12,031 nt of DNA from CAXDRM01 sp963991775 (GTDB taxonomy: Bacteria; Pseudomonadota; Alphaproteobacteria; Rickettsiales; JABIRX01). Both the position numbers and the translations under genes were made by a program. Location of the stretch: the NCBI GenBank assembly GCA_963991775.1, contig CAXDRM010000036.1, positions 1 through 12,031 of the forward strand, written 5' to 3'. Within the stretch, counting starts at the first letter, position 1. Each line of letters starts with the position of its first letter. Below, piece by piece: positions 6,288 to 12,031 of this stretch. The notes beneath the pieces were generated by a model that worked only from the letters and a program-made list of their open reading frames with translations, did no database searches and was not told where the DNA came from.

Positions 6288-8006
6288 ATGGATATCATTA
6301 AAGATTTTCGCCAGCAAATTATCGCAGCTTGTCAGCAAGAAATTGCCAATCTACCTGATAAGTTAAGCGCTAAAATTACTTTGGAAGCACCTAAAGATAG
6401 TCAACATGGTGATTTAAGTACTAATGCTGCTTTGTTACTTTCTGGCATTAGTAAACAAGCACCTATAAATTTAGCAGAAAATCTTAGTAAGCTATTTAAA
6501 GAGAAATTTAGTTTTTGTAGTGAGATCTCTATTGCTAAACCAGGCTTTATTAATTTTAAAATGCAGCCTGCTTTCTGGCAGAATTCTGTAAAGGAAATTT
6601 ATCTTAATCCTGATTTCGCCAAAAATAATCTAGGCAATAATGAGAAAATAAATATCGAATTTGGTTCACCAAATCCTACTGGACCTTTACATGTTGGTCA
6701 TACGCGCGGTGCAATTTTTGGTGATGTATTGGCTAATATTTTAAATTATACAGGCTATCTAGTAACTAAAGAAAATTATGTAAATGATGCAGGTAAGCAA
6801 ATTGATGTTCTCGCTAAATCTCTATATTTGCGCTACCAAGAAATTGCCAATAATGAGACTTTAGAAATCCCAGAAGGGCTTTATCCTGGTGAATATTTAA
6901 TTCCAGTTGCAGCTGATATTCATGCAAAATTTGGCAATGAATTTTTACAACAGGATGAGCAACAATATCTGGATAAATTTAAAAGCCTCGCCGTAACTGC
7001 CATGCTTGAATTAATCAAACAGGGCTTTAGTAAATTAGGCATTAAACATGATGTGCATTTTTCTGAAAAAACTTTGCATGATAATCAAGCAATCAAAACG
7101 CTAATTGAGAAATTAAGCTCCGAAGGCAAAACATATCAGGGCTGCTTACCTAAACCTAAAGGTACTAGCAGTGAGGATTGGGAAGAGCGCGAACAGCTGC
7201 TTTTTCGTACTACTGATTTTGGTGACGATATTGATCGGGCTTTACAAAAAAGCGATGGTAATTGGACCTATTTTGCTGCTGATGCAGCCTATCATCAAAA
7301 TAAGCTAGAACGAGGCTTCAAAAAGATGATCCTAATTTTAGGTGCTGATCATACTGGCTACCAAAAAAGAATGCAGGCTATGGTTAGCGCTCTGAGTGAT
7401 GGTGAAGCCGAAATTCAAATTAAACTCTGCCAGATTGTTAAATTTTTAAATAATGGTGAAGCTGTTAAAATGTCTAAACGAGCTGGTACATTTTTAACTG
7501 CAGAAGATGTAGTAAATGAAGTTGGTATGGAAGCTTTACGCTTTACGATGCTAACGCGCAAAAATGATGCACCTCTTGATTTTGATTATGCCAAAGTAGT
7601 TGAGCAATCTAAAGATAATCCAATTTTTTATGTGCAATATGCTCATGCCCGTATTTGCTCAGTATTACGCCAAGAAAATTATGCTAGCACAGCCCAAGAT
7701 CTAGAACAGGTAAAATTACTTACCCTACCGCAAGAACTAGAATTGCTTAAACAATTAAATTTACTACCTAATCTACTAGAAAATATTAGTCAGAATTATG
7801 AAGCACATCGTCTGAGCTTTTACCTTTATGATTTAGCAGCTAAATTTCATAGCTATTGGAGTTTAGGTAATACAAATAATGCCATGCGCATTATTAGCTC
7901 TGACAAAAATATTACTGAAGCAAGGCTTATCTTGCTCAAAGCAGTAAGAAACACGCTTTCTACTGGACTTAAATTATTTAATGTTGCACCATTGGAGCGG
8001 ATGTAG
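6288..8006 (+). CDS. argS: arginyl-tRNA synthetase
   Basis: This class I synthetase charges tRNA-Arg with arginine in the cytoplasm. The 572 residues begin with the ArgS-specific N-terminal domain (about 1-95, with HGDLSTNAALLL and KPGFINF). The Rossmann catalytic domain carries the HIGH signature as HVGH (135-138, in GSPNPTGPLHVGHTRGA) and the KMSKS-type motif as KMSK (394-397, in VKMSKRAGTFLTAEDVV). The C-terminal DALR anticodon-binding domain (about 448-572) ends in the family-typical pattern LKLFNVAPLERM. Length is normal and no key residue is missing. No clear Shine-Dalgarno is visible before the ATG. It is followed 28 nt later by a SPOR gene and then nagZ, an order I recall from Rickettsia. 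Confidence 0.98.
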   Translation: MDIIKDFRQQIIAACQQEIANLPDKLSAKITLEAPKDSQHGDLSTNAALLLSGISKQAPINLAENLSKLFKEKFSFCSEISIAKPGFINFKMQPAFWQNSVKEIYLNPDFAKNNLGNNEKINIEFGSPNPTGPLHVGHTRGAIFGDVLANILNYTGYLVTKENYVNDAGKQIDVLAKSLYLRYQEIANNETLEIPEGLYPGEYLIPVAADIHAKFGNEFLQQDEQQYLDKFKSLAVTAMLELIKQGFSKLGIKHDVHFSEKTLHDNQAIKTLIEKLSSEGKTYQGCLPKPKGTSSEDWEEREQLLFRTTDFGDDIDRALQKSDGNWTYFAADAAYHQNKLERGFKKMILILGADHTGYQKRMQAMVSALSDGEAEIQIKLCQIVKFLNNGEAVKMSKRAGTFLTAEDVVNEVGMEALRFTMLTRKNDAPLDFDYAKVVEQSKDNPIFYVQYAHARICSVLRQENYASTAQDLEQVKLLTLPQELELLKQLNLLPNLLENISQNYEAHRLSFYLYDLAAKFHSYWSLGNTNNAMRIISSDKNITEARLILLKAVRNTLSTGLKLFNVAPLERM

Positions 8007-8034
8007 CACAAATTATTCGAGAGCTAAGCAGATA

Positions 8035-8685
8035 ATGGCACTGTTCAAAAACAAATATTTCCTCACAATTTTTGCAAGCATAATCATTTTTAGTTTTTTT
8101 AAGCTGATTTATAATGCTTATCGTATGCAACATGATTTTGCCCTTTATGAAGATATTGAATATCTCTATGCTGAGCATGAGCCAATCAAGATTTTTCCTA
8201 AAGCAGAAACTGCACCATCTTTAGAAAATGATAGTAAAGTCTATGAGTTTCTAAGCCAAGATGATTGGCAGTTAGAAGCACCTATAGCACCGGCGAAACC
8301 GAAGCCAGCACCGGCTAAAAAAGCGGTGAAAGAAACTGCTTCAACTACTAACCCTAAAGCGGGCGAAACTGTTGATTATCAAAAATATAAAATTAAAATT
8401 ACTAGCAACAAGCCAAAAACTACCACAAAAAGCAGCAGCAAAAATATGGTGCAGCTTGGTGCTTATCGCTCTTTAGAAAAAGCCGAATTTGAGTGGCACC
8501 GTATTTCTGGTAATTTACCCAAATTAATGAAGAATAAAGAATTTCTAGTAGAAAAAGCCTATTTAAATGATAAGGGTGCAATTTATCGACTTAAAGTAGG
8601 ACCATTTAGTAATTCGCAAAGCGCTAAAAATTTCTGTAATTCTCTGCGCAAAAAACAACTTGATTGCTTTTTAACCGTAAATTAA
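8035..8685 (+). CDS. SPOR-domain inner-membrane protein
   Basis: Probably a septal peptidoglycan-binding protein anchored in the inner membrane. With the ATG at 8035 it has 216 residues. It has a short cytoplasmic N-terminus and one membrane helix (about 7-27, YFLTIFASIIIFSFFKLIY). A periplasmic stretch follows with a Pro/Ala/Lys-rich linker (about 82-137, including APIAPAKPKPAPAKKAVK). The C-terminal SPOR domain (about 138-216) opens with VQLGAYRSLEKAE and has RLKVGPFSNSQSAKNFC. SPOR domains are known to bind glycan strands stripped of stem peptides at the division site. The reading frame is open back to an ATG at 7981, but that lies inside argS and would put an unlikely 18 residues before the membrane anchor. 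The stop codon directly abuts the ATG of nagZ. It resembles FtsN and DedD in layout, but the exact role is not known. Confidence 0.88.
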   Translation: MALFKNKYFLTIFASIIIFSFFKLIYNAYRMQHDFALYEDIEYLYAEHEPIKIFPKAETAPSLENDSKVYEFLSQDDWQLEAPIAPAKPKPAPAKKAVKETASTTNPKAGETVDYQKYKIKITSNKPKTTTKSSSKNMVQLGAYRSLEKAEFEWHRISGNLPKLMKNKEFLVEKAYLNDKGAIYRLKVGPFSNSQSAKNFCNSLRKKQLDCFLTVN

Positions 8686-9552
8686 ATGCAGAATCTCCCA
8701 GTTATTTTTGGTATTTCTACCTATCAACTTACTGAAGCAGAAATAGATTTATTTAAAAGCTCTTCACCTTATGGAATTATTTTATTTGGGCGCAATATCC
8801 AAAATTTGCGCCAAACATATAATCTTTGTCAATCAATCAAAGCCATAGATCCGCGCATTAAAATTTTGATTGATGAAGAAGGCGGCAGAGTCACCAGATT
8901 AAAAAATATCTATCCTGAAATTTTACCTGCAGCGGCTAGTTTAAATAATGAAGCAGATAAGATTATTGCTTGTTATAAAGAAATGGCTGTGCGTCTAAAA
9001 AAATTGGGTATTGACGTATGTTGCGCACCTGTAGCTGATTTGGGACAAGCTATTACCCATGAGATTATTGGCGATCGTGCTTTTAGTGACGAGCCTGAAA
9101 AGGTTATTGCTTCTGCTGGCTTAGCATCACAAACTTTACTTGATCAGCACATCTTACCAGTAATCAAACATTTACCTGGTCATGGTCGTGCTAAGGCAGA
9201 TTCGCATCTAGAATTACCACGCATCACTACTAATTTACGTGAATTGCTTGCTACAGATTTTAAAATTTTTGCACAATTAAATCAGTTTCCTCTGGCGATG
9301 ACTGCGCATATTATTTATGATGCTCTTGATCCAGAATTACCTGTTACTCTTTCTAAAAAAGCTCTAAAATTTATACGTGAAGAGCTAAATTATCAGGGCA
9401 AAATTATGACTGATGATCTTAATATGTTGGCTTTGGCAAAATATGATTTAGCAAGCAGAGTTAATTTGGCTTTAGAGGCAGGCTGTGATTTAATTTTACA
9501 TTGTAATGGTGTTTACCAAGAAATTTTAGAAATTACTAAATTGCTTAAATGA
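8686..9552 (+). CDS. nagZ: beta-N-acetylhexosaminidase NagZ (GH3)
   Basis: It cleaves GlcNAc from (anhydro)muropeptides during peptidoglycan recycling. GH3 signatures in the 288 residues are ILFGRNI (32-38), IDEEGGRVTRL (62-72), IGDRAFS (128-134), KHLPGHG (161-167), DSHLELP (172-178, with D172 and H174 as the likely acid/base dyad) and MTDDLNM (241-247), whose Asp pair holds the nucleophile. No signal peptide is visible, so the enzyme should be cytoplasmic like E. coli NagZ. It is shorter than E. coli NagZ (341), mostly at the C-terminus, but all catalytic motifs are present. The gene starts immediately after the SPOR stop codon and overlaps the next gene by ATGA, which indicates translational coupling on both sides. 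Its presence implies that the cell makes and recycles peptidoglycan. Confidence 0.95.
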   Translation: MQNLPVIFGISTYQLTEAEIDLFKSSSPYGIILFGRNIQNLRQTYNLCQSIKAIDPRIKILIDEEGGRVTRLKNIYPEILPAAASLNNEADKIIACYKEMAVRLKKLGIDVCCAPVADLGQAITHEIIGDRAFSDEPEKVIASAGLASQTLLDQHILPVIKHLPGHGRAKADSHLELPRITTNLRELLATDFKIFAQLNQFPLAMTAHIIYDALDPELPVTLSKKALKFIREELNYQGKIMTDDLNMLALAKYDLASRVNLALEAGCDLILHCNGVYQEILEITKLLK

Positions 9553-10496
9553 AAAAAATCTTAGAATTTGTTGCTAAACATAATATTAAAATCACCGCTA
9601 TTACGATTTTAATTCCCATATTTTTTCAGCTTAAAGCAATTTTTCTACCACCAATTGTGGCGCTCTATGATAAATTACCTTCTTTTAGTAGAACTTATGA
9701 TGCGATTTTAAGCATTAGAGGACCTTTTAGTAGCCCACCAAAAATACATCCTAATGCGGCATTAATTACAGAAATCACTGATAAATATCAAAAAGCAGGT
9801 TATTCCGCCTATAGTAGTGAGGCCTTAAAATTTGTACTTATCGAACTGCTTGATATTCCTAAGCAGAATCCTAACAGTGAACCAAAAATTATGGAAGCAA
9901 TTGATAAATTAACCAGCTTTGATATTAGTCTTGCCCTGAAGATTCTTAATGAAAATTATAAAAATTACAAAGCACAAAATAAGCCACTAAAAGAGGTTAA
10001 ATTTTTAGGTTTAATCGCTATTGTTAGCTCACTTAAAGATCCTATTAAAGCAGTTAAAATATATAATCAGGCATTAGCTGTAGATAAAACTAACATCTTT
10101 ATTTTAAATAATATGGGGCAGCTTTATTTAGAAAATGAGGATTATGAGAATGCTGCAGAATTATTTAACCAAATTATTAATATCTCAAAACGTGCTGCTA
10201 AACCTGAACACACAGCTTTAGGTTATAATAATTTAGGCGTACTTTATCTGAAACAAGATAAATTTTTATTAGCACAAAAAAACTTTGAAACCTCACTAAA
10301 TATTTATCAAAAATATCAATTAGGTTTAATTACGGCCAATCAATATACTAATTTAGCAATTATTTTTGAGAAGCTGGATGATATTGAAAAAGCCTGCAGT
10401 AATTATCGTAAGGCGCGCATTATCTATTATAAAAATTATCAAGAACATTTAGTAGAGCGTACTCTTAAAAAATTAGAAGATTTAGAATGTCTGTAA
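9549..10496 (+). CDS. membrane-anchored TPR-repeat protein of unknown function
   Basis: I do not recognise this protein as a named family. The 315 residues begin with a positively charged stretch and one hydrophobic segment (about 13-37), a likely inner-membrane anchor. A region without clear motifs follows (about 45-145). From about 148 to 297 there are roughly four tetratricopeptide-like helix pairs. The clearest are NNMGQLYLENEDYENAAELF (187-206) and NNLGVLYLKQDKFLLAQKNF (227-246), each with the Gly/Leu, Tyr and Ala spacing of TPRs; a degenerate repeat follows at about 264-297. TPRs normally bind other proteins, so a scaffold or adaptor role is likely. The gene overlaps nagZ by 4 nt and yejB by 10 nt, so it is translated together with both and may act with one of them. 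The orientation of the TPR domain across the membrane cannot be decided here. Confidence 0.75.
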   Translation: MKKILEFVAKHNIKITAITILIPIFFQLKAIFLPPIVALYDKLPSFSRTYDAILSIRGPFSSPPKIHPNAALITEITDKYQKAGYSAYSSEALKFVLIELLDIPKQNPNSEPKIMEAIDKLTSFDISLALKILNENYKNYKAQNKPLKEVKFLGLIAIVSSLKDPIKAVKIYNQALAVDKTNIFILNNMGQLYLENEDYENAAELFNQIINISKRAAKPEHTALGYNNLGVLYLKQDKFLLAQKNFETSLNIYQKYQLGLITANQYTNLAIIFEKLDDIEKACSNYRKARIIYYKNYQEHLVERTLKKLEDLECL

Positions 10497-11596
10497 ATTA
10501 TTTAATCACCAGGATTCTATTAATCTTTCCTACTTTATTTTTCATTATTTTGCTTAATTTTACCATTATTCAATTTGCACCTGGTGGGCCGGTGGAACGC
10601 ACTATTGCCTTACTTAGCGGTAGTGCAGATCTTGGCCAAAATCAATTTAGCGAAACTAGTACAATCCAAAATAATGCTAATAATAATCAGGCAAATCTCC
10701 AGCAAAATTCTAACTATGCAGGTAGCCAAGGTTTGGATCCACAAATTATTGCAGAAATTGAGCAGCTTTATGGTTTTGATTTGCCAGTTACAGAACGTTT
10801 TTTCAAGATGATCAAAGATTTTCTGAGCTTTGATTTTGGTGAAAGCTTTTTTAAAGGCAAACCAGTAATCGATTTAATATTAGAAAGATTACCTGTTTCC
10901 ATTTCGCTAGGACTTTGGTCAACCTTGTTAATCTATTTAATTTCAATTCCTTTAGGCATTGCCAAAGCAGTACGTAATGGCTCTAAATTTGATTTTTATA
11001 CTAGCTTGATCATCTTTATTGGTTATGCCATTCCTTCCTTTATTTTTGCCATTTTGCTTTTAGTTTTTCTGGGTAAAGGTGGCGTGCTACCTATTTTCCC
11101 AATTTCTGGACTCACTTCAGATAATTTTGCTGAATTAAGCTTCATGGCTAAAATTAAGGATTATGCTTTGCATTTAACCTTACCTACTATTGCTTTAGTG
11201 GTGGGCGGTTTTGCTGCTTTAACTATGCTTACTAAAAATAGCTTCTTGGAAGAGGTAAATAAAGAATATGTCCTAACTGCTCGGGCCAAAGGTGCTACTG
11301 AGCAACGTATTTTATTTGGTCATATTTTTAGAAATGCCATGTTGTTAATTGTCTCACAAATTCCTGAGAATTTAGTTAAGATCTTATTTACAGGAGCCTT
11401 ATTAGTTGAAATTATCTTTTCTTTAGAAGGATTAGGGCTATTAGGTTTTGAGGCGGCATTAAATCGTGATTATCCGGTGATCTTTGCTAGCTTATATATT
11501 TTCAGCCTGATCGCTCTTGTCTTTAATGTGGTTGGCGATATGATGTACGCCATTATTGATCCAAGAATAACTTTTGCAAGTAGTAGAAATGGCTGA
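10487..11596 (+). CDS. yejB: oligopeptide/muropeptide ABC transporter permease YejB
   Basis: Inner-membrane permease of the DppB/OppB class, closest in pattern to YejB, which takes part in import of microcin C and peptides. The 369 residues begin with LITRILLIFPTLFFIILLNF and QFAPGGPVERTIA (29-41), both typical of YejB. Further landmarks are GLDPQIIAEIEQLYGFDLPV (82-101), LPVSISLGLWSTLLIYL (135-151), GYAIPSFIFAILL (179-191), GGFAALTMLTKNSFLEEV (240-257), the ATPase-contact EAA loop with TARAKGATEQRILFGH (264-279), and FSLEGLGLLGFEA (311-323). Residues 50-75 form a low-complexity Asn/Gln-rich insert where this family also has a variable loop. It overlaps the TPR gene by 10 nt and ybaB by 8 nt. 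The usual downstream partners yejE and yejF are absent here, so they must lie elsewhere or be missing. Confidence 0.94.
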   Translation: MSVNYLITRILLIFPTLFFIILLNFTIIQFAPGGPVERTIALLSGSADLGQNQFSETSTIQNNANNNQANLQQNSNYAGSQGLDPQIIAEIEQLYGFDLPVTERFFKMIKDFLSFDFGESFFKGKPVIDLILERLPVSISLGLWSTLLIYLISIPLGIAKAVRNGSKFDFYTSLIIFIGYAIPSFIFAILLLVFLGKGGVLPIFPISGLTSDNFAELSFMAKIKDYALHLTLPTIALVVGGFAALTMLTKNSFLEEVNKEYVLTARAKGATEQRILFGHIFRNAMLLIVSQIPENLVKILFTGALLVEIIFSLEGLGLLGFEAALNRDYPVIFASLYIFSLIALVFNVVGDMMYAIIDPRITFASSRNG

Positions 11597-11924
11597 CATG
11601 TTCGCAAATGTCTTAGAACAGGCAAAAAAACTTAAAGAAGATTACGAAAAACAACAACAAGAATTCAAAACTCAAGAATTCTCTGGTTCATCTGGTGGTG
11701 GCTTAATTAATGTTACTCTCACTGGCGATGGTAAAACTAAAGACTTAACTATCGATCCTAGCCTGGTAAAAGATAATGATTTAAATATGCTCCAAGATTT
11801 AATCATAGCCGCTTTAAATAGCGCACATGACAAATTAGATGAAGCATCAGGTGCTACAAAAAATAATATGGCTTCTGATTTTGGGGCTAACTTAAATATC
11901 CCCGGCCTAGACAAAATTTTCTAA
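11589..11924 (+). CDS. ybaB: YbaB/EbfC family nucleoid-associated protein
   Basis: A small dimeric DNA-binding protein of the bacterial nucleoid. From the ATG at 11589 it has 111 residues. The N-terminal helix (about 4-26, with VLEQAKKLKEDYEKQQQEF) is charged and coiled-coil-like. It is followed by SGGGLINVTLTGDGKTKDLT and IDPSLVKDNDLNMLQDLIIA (about 36-75), the core of the family, and a C-terminus ending in GLDKIF. E. coli YbaB has 109 residues, so the length fits. The frame is open to a TTG at 11574 inside yejB, and a second ATG lies at 11598; I prefer 11589, whose ATG overlaps the yejB stop codon and gives coupling. ybaB often lies next to dnaX and recR; neither is seen here. It appears to be the last gene of the operon. 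Confidence 0.92.
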   Translation: MADMFANVLEQAKKLKEDYEKQQQEFKTQEFSGSSGGGLINVTLTGDGKTKDLTIDPSLVKDNDLNMLQDLIIAALNSAHDKLDEASGATKNNMASDFGANLNIPGLDKIF

Positions 11925-11932
11925 AAAATCAA

Positions 11933-11951
11933 CGCGATCTTAATTCTCGCG
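11933..11951. other. small GC-rich hairpin after ybaB
   Basis: CGCGA (11933-11937) pairs with TCGCG (11947-11951) around a 9-nt loop. An alternative pairing uses ACGC 11932-11935 with GCGT 11952-11955. It stands out as a GC-rich island 8 nt after the ybaB stop codon. No T-run follows. It may cooperate with the next hairpin in ending transcription. Confidence 0.35.
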
Positions 11952-11959
11952 GCGTAGGA

Positions 11960-11993
11960 TAAAATAATTATGTTTCAGTACATAATTATTTTA
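11960..11993. terminator. 14-bp palindromic hairpin, candidate bidirectional terminator
   Basis: A perfect 14-bp stem (11960-11973 with 11980-11993) encloses a 6-nt loop, TTCAGT. All but one pair are A-T. The plus-strand arm ends in TTTTA and the minus-strand arm likewise ends in TTTTA, so each direction has a short U-tract at the foot of the stem. It lies 36 nt after the ybaB stop codon, where the operon should end. The weak stem makes termination efficiency uncertain. Confidence 0.5.
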
Positions 11994-12031
11994 CAGAGTT
12001 TCGTCGATAAGCTTTCTGTGCTGCTCAAGTA

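Noticed and set aside
7981..8034. Upstream start of the SPOR protein inside argS
   Set aside because: It would add 18 residues unlike a signal anchor and overlap the conserved argS C-terminus. The ATG at 8035 places a few residues before the membrane helix, as expected.
7978..8178. Minus-strand open frame over the argS/SPOR junction
   Set aside because: It is antisense to the conserved argS end and the SPOR membrane anchor, and has no supporting start signal.
10575..10811. Second plus-strand frame inside yejB
   Set aside because: It is an out-of-frame shadow in the low-complexity part of yejB; the yejB frame matches its family throughout.
11672..11914. Minus-strand open frame opposite ybaB
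   Set aside because: Antisense to a conserved small gene, with no independent evidence.
11991..12031. Possible 3' end of a minus-strand gene: an open frame encoding LEQHRKLIDETL then TAA at 11991-11993
   Set aside because: Only 12 codons are visible, with no recognisable motif. It would fit a convergent gene sharing the 14-bp hairpin, but any frame of this length can be open by chance.

Overview
The window looks like a chromosomal segment of an AT-rich alphaproteobacterium, most likely an obligate intracellular lineage related to Rickettsiales or Holosporales. The reasons are the low GC, the A/T-ending codons, very tight gene packing, a HAD class IIA protein of the kind typical of alphaproteobacteria next to argS, and the order argS - SPOR protein - nagZ, which I recall from Rickettsia. 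This placement is inference; there is no rRNA or other decisive marker here.

Layout. Positions 1-336 are non-coding and rich in structure: an exact 55-bp direct repeat (1-55 and 151-205), two long imperfect hairpins, a short terminator-like hairpin, and an inverted partial copy of the repeat that reaches into the stop codon of rpoD. On the minus strand, dnaG (primase) and rpoD (principal sigma factor) lie 1 nt apart and form a dnaG-rpoD operon reading leftwards. Positions 4031-4096 hold two interleaved divergent promoters. On the plus strand, 4097-11924 is one compact run of nine genes with gaps of 28 nt or less or small overlaps: an ABC-2 type permease (YadH-like), def, a HAD class IIA protein, argS, a SPOR-domain membrane protein, nagZ, a TPR membrane protein, yejB and ybaB. 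Positions 11925-12031 hold two hairpins, the second a 14-bp terminator-like stem.

How the genes work together. The left operon couples replication priming and housekeeping transcription. The right operon starts with export and translation functions (def, argS). It ends with a set that may deal with the cell wall: a septal-peptidoglycan-binding SPOR protein, a cytoplasmic beta-N-acetylglucosaminidase (NagZ), an uncharacterised TPR membrane protein and the permease YejB. Yej-type transporters carry muropeptides in some alphaproteobacteria, so the adjacency of nagZ and yejB suggests a peptidoglycan-recycling module. This is the most interesting hypothesis in the window. No mobile element, CRISPR array, tRNA or rRNA is visible.
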